A stretch of DNA of 5,287 nt from Patulibacter sp. (GTDB taxonomy: Bacteria; Actinomycetota; Thermoleophilia; Solirubrobacterales; Solirubrobacteraceae): contig JALRCL010000080.1 of the NCBI GenBank assembly GCA_023268575.1, positions 1 to 5,287 of the forward strand, given 5' to 3'. A program made the position numbers and the translations under genes. Under the pieces are notes generated by a model. That model searched no databases. It was not told the DNA's origin and worked only from the letters and a program-made list of their open reading frames with translations. Numbering within the stretch: position 1 is the first letter of the stretch; each line of letters starts with the position of its first letter. This document shows positions 1 through 5,210 of this stretch, in pieces.

Positions 1-11
1 GCCCCTTCACC

Positions 12-15
12 GAGG
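12..15 (+). promoter_or_regulatory. Ribosome binding site of argD
   Basis: GAGG lies six bases before the ATG at 22 and supports that start. No promoter is visible in the 21 available bases, which fits a gene internal to an operon. Confidence 0.6.
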
Positions 16-21
16 ATCCGC

Positions 22-1212
22 ATGACCGACCCGCTGACGCTGCAGCAGCTCGAGGCGATCGAGCACGACCACGTCCTGCCGACCTACGCGCGCCTGCCCG
101 TGGCGATCCGCGCCGGCGCCGGCTCGTGGCTGGAGACCGTCGACGGGCGGCGCGTGCTCGACCTGCTCTGCGGCCTCGGCGTCACGTCGCTGGGGCACTG
201 CCATCCGGCGGTCACGAAGGCGATCCGCGACCAGGCCGACGTGCTCGTGCACACCGGCAACCTCCTGCACCTCGAGGGGCCGGTGCGGCTGGCCCAGCGC
301 CTGGCGACGAGCTCGCTCGGCGGCGGCGTGTTCTTCGCGAACTCCGGCGCCGAGGCCAACGAGGCGGCGATCAAGCTCGCGCGGCGCCACAAGCGGGGCG
401 GCGAGATCCTCACCGTCCACCGGGGCTTCCACGGTCGGACCTACGGCGCGCTCTCGGCGACGCCGCAGGAGGCCAAGCAGGCGCCGTTCGCGCCGCTCGT
501 GCCCGGGTTCCGGGCCGTCCCGGCGACCGCGGAGGCGGTCGCCGGCGCGGTCCACGACGGCACCGCGGCGGTCCTGTTGGAGACGATCCAGGGAGAGAGC
601 GGCGTCCTGCCACTGGACCCGGAGCTCCTGCGGGCCGCGCGCGCGGCGTGCGACGAGCACGGCGCGCTGCTGATCCTCGACGAGGTCCAGACGGGCGTGG
701 GCCGGACCGGGACGCTCTGGAGCCACCAGGCCGGCGACGTCGTGCCGGACGCGATGACCGTCGCCAAGGCGCTGGCCAACGGCCTGCCGATCGGGGCGCT
801 CGTCACCGGGCCGCACCTCTACGACGTCTTCCAGCCCGGCGACCACGGCTCGACCTTCGCGGGCGGGCCGGTCGCCGCAGCGGCGGCGCACGCCGTGCTC
901 GACGTCGTCACCGGCGAGGGCTTCCTCGACCGGGTGCACGCGGCGGGCGCGCGGTTCCGCGCCGGCCTCGAGGCGATCGACGGCGTCGCGAGCGTCCGCG
1001 GACGCGGGCTGATGCTCGCCGCGGAGCTCGAGCCCGGCGTCGTCGAGCGGCACGGCACGACCGCCGCGCTGGCGACCGCGCTGATCGTCGAGCACGGCGT
1101 CTGGCTCAACGCCCCCAGTCCGACGGCCCTGCGGCTGCTGCCGCCGCTGACGATCAGCGACGCGGAGATCGACGAGGGCGTCGCGCGGATCGCGGCCGGC
1201 ATCGCGGGCTGA
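22..1212 (+). CDS. argD: Acetylornithine aminotransferase (class-III, PLP-dependent)
   Basis: This 396-aa protein is a class-III aminotransferase of the ArgD type. The family transfers the amino group of N-acetylornithine to 2-oxoglutarate in cytoplasmic arginine synthesis, and many members also act on succinyl-diaminopimelate. Visible motifs in order: GLGVTSLGHCHP (51-62), the cofactor phosphate loop NSGAEANEAAIKLAR (107-121), GFHGRTYG (135-142) that stacks on PLP, ETIQGESGV (187-195), DEVQTGVGRTG (220-230) with Asp220 facing the pyridine nitrogen, the Schiff-base lysine Lys249 in VAKALANGLPIGA, GDHGSTFAGGP (273-283), and the C-terminal RLLPPLTIS. The length is normal for the family and no catalytic residue is missing. 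The ATG is supported by GAGG at 12-15, six bases upstream. ATGA at 22-25 also offers a stop for an upstream gene in frame 2, so coupling to a preceding arg gene such as argB is possible. Ornithine or GABA aminotransferases are less likely alternatives, given the length and motifs. Confidence 0.93.
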   Translation: MTDPLTLQQLEAIEHDHVLPTYARLPVAIRAGAGSWLETVDGRRVLDLLCGLGVTSLGHCHPAVTKAIRDQADVLVHTGNLLHLEGPVRLAQRLATSSLGGGVFFANSGAEANEAAIKLARRHKRGGEILTVHRGFHGRTYGALSATPQEAKQAPFAPLVPGFRAVPATAEAVAGAVHDGTAAVLLETIQGESGVLPLDPELLRAARAACDEHGALLILDEVQTGVGRTGTLWSHQAGDVVPDAMTVAKALANGLPIGALVTGPHLYDVFQPGDHGSTFAGGPVAAAAAHAVLDVVTGEGFLDRVHAAGARFRAGLEAIDGVASVRGRGLMLAAELEPGVVERHGTTAALATALIVEHGVWLNAPSPTALRLLPPLTISDAEIDEGVARIAAGIAG

Positions 1213-1273
1213 CCCGGGGCCCGTCGCGCCGGTCGGCCCGCTCGGTCGCGGGTGGACGCGTGCCCGCCGCGCC

Positions 1274-1302
1274 GGCCCGCCCTCGGTGACGGGGGGCGGG
1301 CC
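1274..1302. terminator. GC-rich hairpin between convergent argD and kinase genes
   Basis: GGCCCGCCC at 1274-1282 pairs perfectly with GGGCGGGCC at 1294-1302, giving a 9-bp all-GC stem around an 11-base loop. It sits about 60 bases after the argD stop and about 27 bases past the kinase stop on the other strand, so it can serve both genes. There is no U-tract on either strand, as is common for actinobacterial terminators. Position and symmetry are seen in the sequence; termination is inferred. Confidence 0.6.
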
Positions 1303-1328
1303 AGCGATCGCCCGGCTGCGCGGGACGC

Positions 1329-2519
1329 TCAGGCCCGGTCGGCCTCGTCGAGCGCGTCGAGCGACTCGTGGTCGTCGACGAAGGTCGCGATCCGGTGCCA
1401 GCAGCGGCGCATGTAGTCCCGCGGCTGCATGTCGGGCTGGAGTCGCCCGGCGCCGATCGTCATCAGGGCGAACACGACGACGTGGAACGGCTGCTGGCGG
1501 TAGCGCAGCCAGGCGCCGTCGAAGCTCGGCGGGGCGGCGACGCCCTCGTCGCCGAGGCGCTGGAGGTAGCGCTCGAGGAGGCCGCGCTCCCACGCGCGGC
1601 GGTCCTCGACGGCGAGGTTCACCGCGAGCGCGTAGGAGACGTCGAGCGCCCACTCCCCGCGGGCCACCGCCTGCCAGTCGTAGAGGCCCAGCCGGCCGGA
1701 CGGGTCGCGCATCCAGTTGCCCTGGTGGACGTCCTGGTGCAACAGGGTCTGCGTCCCGGCGCTGTTGCGCCGCAGCGAGCGCATGACCGCGGGCAGCAGC
1801 TCGGACTCCCGGCGCCGGAGGCGCTCGGGCGTGAGGTCGCGGGCGCGCTCGATCCCGACGAGGGCGCGCTTCTCGATCCCGAGGCCGTTGAGCCGCTCCT
1901 GGAACGCCTCGGTCGTCGGCAGCCCGAAGCGCTGCTCCAGCCGCGGGTCGCCCCAGTAGGCGGCGTGGTAGTAGGCCATCTGGTCGACCATCGCCTCGGC
2001 GTCCGCGAGCGAGAGCGACTCGGACATCGGGTCGGGGAAGCTCCAGCCCTCGACCGCCAGGTCCTCCATGAGCACGATCGAGCGGTACCGACGGCGGTCG
2101 GAGGCGGCGTGGAACGCCCGCGGGCTGCGGAGCCGGTCGAGCTCGGGCCGGATGTCGCGGTAGAAGATCGTCTCGCTCTCGGTGACGCCGCCGAGGACGA
2201 GGAAGAGCCGCGACTGGAAGCTCGCCGCGGACTTCGCGAAGAGCGCGGTCGGCAGGCCGGCCCGGGTCCCGGCCTCGTCGTAGGCCACGGTCAGGGCGCG
2301 CCGCGAGCTCGTGCCGTCCGATCCGCCGTGGACCTCGTGCCCGACGACCCGGGCGCCGGGCACGTCGCGGCAGAGGACGGCGGTGAGCCACTCGTCCGTC
2401 AGGTCCGCGGCGCTGCGCGGCACGTCCTGCGCGGTGCGCGGGCGCGACGGCAGCACCCGCTCGATCGAGCTGCGCGCGGCCACCTGCGCGGCGGTGAGCA
2501 GTACCTGCGACGACCCCAT
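1329..2519 (-). CDS. APH/EcKinase-like small-molecule phosphotransferase
   Basis: This 396-aa protein has the protein-kinase-like fold of the APH (PF01636) / ecdysteroid-kinase-like (PF02958) group. Visible elements in order: a Gly-rich loop GGSDGTSSR (65-73), the putative ATP-binding Lys96 in LFAKSA, a helix-C glutamate in ESETIFYRDI (Glu114 or Glu116), the hinge-like IVLMEDL (148-154), the catalytic loop HQDVHQGNWM (261-270) with His261, Asp263 and Asn268, and the metal-binding Asp281 in LYDWQAV, followed by WALDVSYAL (290-298). All residues expected for ATP-dependent phosphotransfer are present, so it is probably an active cytoplasmic kinase. HQD replaces the commoner HGD and DWQ replaces DFQ. 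The substrate cannot be read from sequence; hydroxylated small molecules (antibiotics, steroids, sugars, choline-like compounds) are all possible. The ATG start is favoured by AGGAG six bases upstream. The gene has its own probable promoter, lies downstream of the HEPN gene on the same strand, and converges on argD. Confidence 0.85.
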   Translation of the reverse strand: MGSSQVLLTAAQVAARSSIERVLPSRPRTAQDVPRSAADLTDEWLTAVLCRDVPGARVVGHEVHGGSDGTSSRRALTVAYDEAGTRAGLPTALFAKSAASFQSRLFLVLGGVTESETIFYRDIRPELDRLRSPRAFHAASDRRRYRSIVLMEDLAVEGWSFPDPMSESLSLADAEAMVDQMAYYHAAYWGDPRLEQRFGLPTTEAFQERLNGLGIEKRALVGIERARDLTPERLRRRESELLPAVMRSLRRNSAGTQTLLHQDVHQGNWMRDPSGRLGLYDWQAVARGEWALDVSYALAVNLAVEDRRAWERGLLERYLQRLGDEGVAAPPSFDGAWLRYRQQPFHVVVFALMTIGAGRLQPDMQPRDYMRRCWHRIATFVDDHESLDALDEADRA

Positions 2520-2525
2520 CCCGTT

Positions 2526-2530
2526 CTCCT
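2526..2530 (-). promoter_or_regulatory. Ribosome binding site of the kinase gene
   Basis: Read on the minus strand, AGGAG (within GGAGAGGAGAAC) precedes the ATG at 2519 by six bases. It is the strongest Shine-Dalgarno sequence in the window and fixes the start. Confidence 0.75.
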
Positions 2531-2535
2531 CTCCC

Positions 2536-2552
2536 GCGGCGAGGATCGCCGC
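2536..2552 (-). promoter_or_regulatory. Small inverted repeat in the kinase leader
   Basis: GCGGCGA (2536-2542) and TCGCCGC (2546-2552) are perfect 7-base inverted arms around a 3-base centre. They lie just downstream of the predicted transcription start and immediately upstream of the ribosome binding site. It could be an operator for a repressor or a leader hairpin that affects ribosome access. In DNA this GC-rich, a chance occurrence is also possible. Confidence 0.3.
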
Positions 2553-2566
2553 TACTGGACAACGTG

Positions 2567-2596
2567 ACCATATGCCGTGTCCTGATCGCTCGTCAA
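2567..2596 (-). promoter_or_regulatory. Candidate housekeeping-sigma promoter of the kinase gene
   Basis: On the minus strand, TTGACG (2596-2591, 5 of 6 to the -35 consensus) is followed after 18 bases by TATGGT (2572-2567, 4 of 6 to the -10 consensus). Transcription would start near 2560, leaving a leader of about 40 bases before the ATG. This is one of the few AT-richer patches in the window, which adds weight. Start site and activity are inferred. Confidence 0.5.
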
Positions 2597-2637
2597 CCGC
2601 GCGCGGCCCGCCGGGGCACGGCGCATGGGGAGGGCGC

Positions 2638-3273
2638 TCAGACCGGGGGCAGGTGCGCGATCCGCCGCGCCACCGTCGTCGCGGTGACGTCGACGATCCC
2701 GTCGAGCAGCTCGAGCACGGGCGCGACGTCCGCGGTGCCGAGCCGCACCCGGGCCAGGTGGACCGCCTCCCCGCGCCGCCGGATCGCCTCCGCGAGGACG
2801 TCGGCGCCGGGATGCCCGTCGACGTCCGGCCAGCGCGGCGAGATCGGGGACATGCCCGCGACCTGCATCGCCAGCCGGTCGACGCCTTCGCCGCTCGGCG
2901 TGTTCCAGTGCCGGAAGCGGCCTTCCAGGGCGCGCCCGAGGTGCCGGATCGCCGCCCGGTGCCAGCCGCCCGCGAGCCGCCGCTGCACGTGCTCCCACGG
3001 CTCGCCGGGCTCGCCGATCACCTCGACGAGCGTCTCGCGGATCGCGCGGGGGAGGTCCTCCGGCCGCCGGGCGGCACCGACGACGGCCACCGCGGCGGCG
3101 CGCAACAGCTCCTCGCAGGTCGACTCCCACGCCCCGAGCGCGAAGACGAGCGAGGACGCCGGGACGAGCGCCGTCCGCGGGTCCTCCGGGTCCTCGAGCT
3201 CGAGCAGCGCCCGGGGCGCTGCGATGAGCTCCGCGTACCGCGCGCGGGCCTGCTGGACGGGGACCGGCTCCAC
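2638..3273 (-). CDS. HEPN-fold protein, RiboL-PSP/MAE_28990-like (putative)
   Basis: This 211-aa soluble, mostly helical protein begins at a GTG. I recognise a pattern typical of RiboL-PSP-HEPN / MAE_28990-like HEPN proteins: an N-terminal helix with FALGAWESTCEELLR (44-58), the RHWNTPSGEGVDRL stretch (121-134) resembling the family's FNTP...ID.L signature, then W148, and AIRRRGEAVH (163-172), which gives R167-x4-H172 (or R166-x5-H172). HEPN proteins of this kind are often RNases in toxin-antitoxin or defence settings, acting through Arg and His at a dimer interface. Here the usual polar residue after Arg (N or D) is Gly, so catalysis is uncertain. No MNT-type antitoxin or defence gene is adjacent. 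Start choice: the frame stays open upstream, but no ATG occurs before residue 136. GTG at 3273 has TACGGT eight bases upstream and no Shine-Dalgarno, fitting a leaderless transcript. GTG at 3315, adding 14 basic residues, is the alternative. The assignment is from motif memory and is moderately sure; that the ORF is coding is surer. Confidence 0.62.
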   Translation of the reverse strand: MEPVPVQQARARYAELIAAPRALLELEDPEDPRTALVPASSLVFALGAWESTCEELLRAAAVAVVGAARRPEDLPRAIRETLVEVIGEPGEPWEHVQRRLAGGWHRAAIRHLGRALEGRFRHWNTPSGEGVDRLAMQVAGMSPISPRWPDVDGHPGADVLAEAIRRRGEAVHLARVRLGTADVAPVLELLDGIVDVTATTVARRIAHLPPV

Positions 3274-3281
3274 GGGACGGG

Positions 3282-3287
3282 ACCGTA
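3282..3287 (-). promoter_or_regulatory. Candidate -10 element for a leaderless HEPN mRNA
   Basis: On the minus strand, TACGGT (a TAnnnT hexamer) lies eight bases before the GTG at 3273. No recognisable -35 or Shine-Dalgarno is present. The surrounding plus-strand bases 3275-3293 also form an imperfect inverted repeat (ACGGGAC / GTCCGT arms around CGTACC), which could be a repressor site over the promoter. Confidence 0.4.
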
Positions 3288-3325
3288 CCGTCCGTCGCCG
3301 GCCCCGAGGCGACACGCTGAGGCTG

Positions 3326-3355
3326 TTGCTCGGCCCACCGTCGACCCCGTAGGAC
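3326..3355 (+). promoter_or_regulatory. Candidate promoter of the DUF4389 gene
   Basis: TTGCTC (3326-3331) is followed after 18 bases by TAGGAC (3350-3355), close to the TAGGAT type of -10 common in high-GC actinobacteria. The leader would be about 55 bases. It lies in the 144-base spacer shared with the divergent HEPN gene. The match is modest. Confidence 0.35.
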
Positions 3356-3404
3356 TCTCGCCGCCCGAGCCCGCTGCGGCGCACCCGGGTCCAACCCACC
3401 CACG

Positions 3405-3410
3405 AAGGGA
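3405..3410 (+). promoter_or_regulatory. Ribosome binding site of the DUF4389 gene
   Basis: AAGGGA (within GAAGGGA) ends seven bases before the ATG at 3418. It selects this start over the much longer upstream open frame, which is antisense to the HEPN gene. Confidence 0.65.
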
Positions 3411-3417
3411 CCCTGCC

Positions 3418-4107
3418 ATGCCCGCCCCCGGCGAGCTCTCGTTCTCCGCGCCCCGCGCAGACACCCACAGCCGCGTGACCGCGTTCTTCCGGTTCTTCCT
3501 CGCGATCCCGCACTTCATCCTCTGGTACCTCTGGGCGATCGTCGCCGGCGTAGCCGTGTTCATCGCCTGGTTCGCGCTCCTCTTCACCGGGCGCTACCCC
3601 GCCGGCCTCTACTCGTTCGTCAGCAGCTTCACGCGCTACAACACGCGCGTCTTCGCCTACGTCTACCTGCTGAGCGACCGCTACCCGCCGTTCTCCGGCA
3701 GCGTCGACGAGGCGTATCCGATCGAGCTGCAGATCGGGCCGGCGAAGGAGTCCTACAGCCGGCTCTGGGTGTTCTTCCGGATCATCCCGCTGATCGCGGT
3801 GTCGATCATCAACTACGCCCTGAGCATCGTCCTGGCGTTCTCGGTCTTCTTCGGCTGGTTCGCGGTGCTGTTCCTGGGCCGCATGCCCGAGGGCCTGCAC
3901 AACGCGATCGCCTTCTGCGTGTCGTTCCAGGTCCGCGCGAGCGCCTACGGGGCGCTGCTCGTCGAGAAGTTCCCGTCGTTCGACGCGTCCGGCGACGGTC
4001 CCGCCACGCCACCCGCGCCCGTGGCGGAGCCCTCGCCCTTCGGCGAGACGACCCCGGCCGCCGGGAGCGACACGGGCACGGCGGGCACCGATCCCTTCGG
4101 CCGCTGA
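3418..4107 (+). CDS. Tandem-DUF4389 integral membrane protein
   Basis: This 229-aa membrane protein is built from two copies of DUF4389 (PF14333), a family of unknown function. Repeat 1 covers about 19-92 and repeat 2 about 114-188; they align along SR(V/L)..FFR, then WFA(L/V)LF.GR.P.GL (51-64 and 147-160), then R..AY..LL....P.F (77-92 and 173-188). Each repeat has one long or two closely spaced hydrophobic stretches (about 21-57 and 115-153), predicting two to four membrane helices. The N-terminus (1-18) is polar. The C-terminal tail (190-229) is rich in Pro, Thr, Ala and Gly, is probably disordered, and carries PFG at 207-209 and again at 226-228. No enzymatic motif is seen. A role in the cell envelope is only a guess. 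The gene has its own ribosome binding site, is divergent from the HEPN gene, and ends at a strong hairpin. Family assignment is confident; function is unknown. Confidence 0.88.
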   Translation: MPAPGELSFSAPRADTHSRVTAFFRFFLAIPHFILWYLWAIVAGVAVFIAWFALLFTGRYPAGLYSFVSSFTRYNTRVFAYVYLLSDRYPPFSGSVDEAYPIELQIGPAKESYSRLWVFFRIIPLIAVSIINYALSIVLAFSVFFGWFAVLFLGRMPEGLHNAIAFCVSFQVRASAYGALLVEKFPSFDASGDGPATPPAPVAEPSPFGETTPAAGSDTGTAGTDPFGR

Positions 4108-4110
4108 TCC

Positions 4111-4146
4111 CGGCGGGGCCGCGCGGCAGGTCGCGTGGCCCCGCCG
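4111..4146. terminator. Strong bidirectional terminator hairpin
   Basis: Bases 4111-4126 pair with 4131-4146 as a 16-bp stem with a CAGG tetraloop. The outer ten pairs (CGGCGGGGCC / GGCCCCGCCG) are perfect GC, followed by a G-U, four more GC pairs and a closing G-U. It starts four bases after the DUF4389 stop and lies seven bases past the esterase stop on the opposite strand, filling almost the whole gap between these convergent genes. Neither side has a U-tract. On the minus-strand RNA the two G-U pairs become C-A mismatches, so it should be somewhat stronger in the plus direction. Confidence 0.8.
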
Positions 4147-4152
4147 CCGGGC

Positions 4153-5055
4153 TCAGCCGGCCGCGTTGCGCCCGCAGTCCGCCAGGGCGCCGGCGTAGAA
4201 GCGCAGGTAGCCGGCCATGTGCCGGTTCCAGTAGCCGGGTTCGTGGCCCCCGCGCCAGCGGTACGCGCGGACCCGCATGCCGCGCGCGACGAGCGCGGCG
4301 CGGAAGTCCTGCTGGGCACCGCGGAACGGATCGCCGGTGCCGGCGTCCAACCACAGCGGCACCGCCCACCGCACCCGGCCCGCTCGGACGGCGCGCAGCG
4401 GGTCGTTGCGCCGGAAGTCCGCTGCATCGTCGAACGCGCCGGGCGCCGCCGCCCCGGGGGACGTCCACAGCGCCGCCGAGTGGCCGCCGATGGCGCAGAA
4501 GCGGTGGGGCGCGCGACGCGCGAGCGAGTAGGCCCCGAAGCCGCCCATCGAGATCCCGCCGATCGCCACGCGGTCGGGATCGAGGCCGTACCGCCGGATC
4601 GCCTCCGGGATCGCCTCCCGCAGGACGTAGGAGCCCCAACGACCGGTCTGGCGGTCGTGCCAGTACGAGCCGCCGTCGTCGGTGGGCAGCAGCACCACCG
4701 GCGCACGGTCGCCCAGGCCGGTGAGCGCGGCGCGCATCGGCTCGCCGGCGATCTTCGTCGGGTCCATCCCCTTGCCGCGCAGGAACACGAGCAGCGGGCG
4801 GCCGGTCGTGGGTCCCGGGGGCCGGGCGACGGTCTGCACGAGCCGGCGCTGCGCGAGGGTGCTGCGCAGGGCGTAGCGCTCGATCGTCGTGCGCTCCGCG
4901 GCACGCTGCGACACGTGGACCACGGGCACGGTCGGGTCGGGGACCTCGCGCGCGACGGCGGCGGTGACCGTGGCGAGGCCGAGGAGCAGCGCGGTGCCGG
5001 CGACCGCCCGGCGAAGGCGGCGGGCGCGGGGGGAGAGACCGTCGGGCTCGGTCAT
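4153..5055 (-). CDS. Exported or membrane-anchored alpha/beta-hydrolase esterase
   Basis: This 300-aa protein is an alpha/beta-hydrolase resembling the putative esterase family (PF00756). It starts with a basic segment (RARRLRR, 10-16) and a hydrophobic stretch (about 17-35), which fits an uncleaved signal anchor or signal peptide, so it likely acts outside the membrane. There is no lipobox cysteine. Strand RPLLVFLRGKGMD (86-98) leads to the DDGGSYWHD region (126-134). The nucleophile elbow is GISMGG (167-172) with Ser169. DAGTGDPF (237-244) offers Asp242 as the acid and GGHEPGYWNRHM (269-280) offers His271 as the base, so the triad looks complete. The family includes feruloyl/acetylxylan esterases, S-formylglutathione hydrolase and mycolyltransferases; the substrate here is not readable. 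There is no Shine-Dalgarno before the ATG; CATCAT lies nine bases upstream. It converges on the DUF4389 gene and is divergent from the right-edge ORF. Confidence 0.85.
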   Translation of the reverse strand: MTEPDGLSPRARRLRRAVAGTALLLGLATVTAAVAREVPDPTVPVVHVSQRAAERTTIERYALRSTLAQRRLVQTVARPPGPTTGRPLLVFLRGKGMDPTKIAGEPMRAALTGLGDRAPVVLLPTDDGGSYWHDRQTGRWGSYVLREAIPEAIRRYGLDPDRVAIGGISMGGFGAYSLARRAPHRFCAIGGHSAALWTSPGAAAPGAFDDAADFRRNDPLRAVRAGRVRWAVPLWLDAGTGDPFRGAQQDFRAALVARGMRVRAYRWRGGHEPGYWNRHMAGYLRFYAGALADCGRNAAG

Positions 5056-5064
5056 GCGCAGGGG

Positions 5065-5091
5065 ATGATGGCGGCTCGTGCACGGCCGTGC
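5065..5091 (-). promoter_or_regulatory. Candidate promoter/operator region of the esterase gene
   Basis: On the minus strand, CATCAT (5070-5065, 4 of 6 to the -10 consensus) lies nine bases before the ATG at 5055, with no ribosome binding site between. Nine bases further upstream is a perfect 12-bp palindrome, GCACGGCCGTGC (5080-5091), centred near where a -35 would sit, so it could be an operator. Both readings are inferences from position. Confidence 0.35.
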
Positions 5092-5195
5092 GCCCGACGC
5101 GCGCAGCGGGCGCTCCAGCGCGCCGCCCCGGGGCCGCGCGGGCCGGCGGCGCAGGCCGGCGACCGACCGGGGATCGCCCGCCGCGGGGGCGGCGC

Positions 5196-5201
5196 TACCC
5201 T
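5196..5201 (+). promoter_or_regulatory. Candidate -10 element for a leaderless right-edge gene
   Basis: TACCCT (TAnnnT) lies nine bases before the ATG at 5211. No Shine-Dalgarno occurs between them, so transcription may begin at or within a few bases of the start codon. A -35 is not evident in the GC-rich bases upstream. Confidence 0.4.
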
Positions 5202-5210
5202 CCCACGCGC

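Noticed and set aside
126..1289. 387-aa plus-strand frame inside argD
   Set aside because: It is Arg-rich with no recognisable motif, and every class-III aminotransferase motif lies in the other frame.
1368..2567. 399-aa plus-strand frame opposite the kinase
   Set aside because: The composition is biased (Val, Arg, Glu, Gly) with no motifs, whereas the minus strand carries the full set of kinase motifs with a ribosome binding site.
7..2571. 854-aa open frame on the minus strand
   Set aside because: It is an Arg/Ala/Gly/Pro-rich low-complexity translation antisense to argD and out of frame with the kinase, a typical stop-poor shadow in very GC-rich DNA.
2564..3352. 262-aa plus-strand frame opposite the HEPN gene
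   Set aside because: It is Ser/Arg/Ala-rich and motif-free, while the minus strand gives helical segments with a recognisable pattern.
2311..3417. N-terminal extension of the DUF4389 frame
   Set aside because: The extension is antisense to the HEPN gene and low in complexity. The ATG at 3418 has a good ribosome binding site, and DUF4389 homology begins right after it.
3809..5083. 424-aa minus-strand frame overlapping the esterase and DUF4389 genes
   Set aside because: It is Arg/Pro-rich, spans a strong terminator hairpin and two real genes, and has no domain pattern.
5120..5152. 8-base inverted repeat GCGCCGCC / GGCGGCGC
   Set aside because: The local sequence is almost pure G and C, so repeats of this length are expected by chance, and it sits at no informative position relative to either start.
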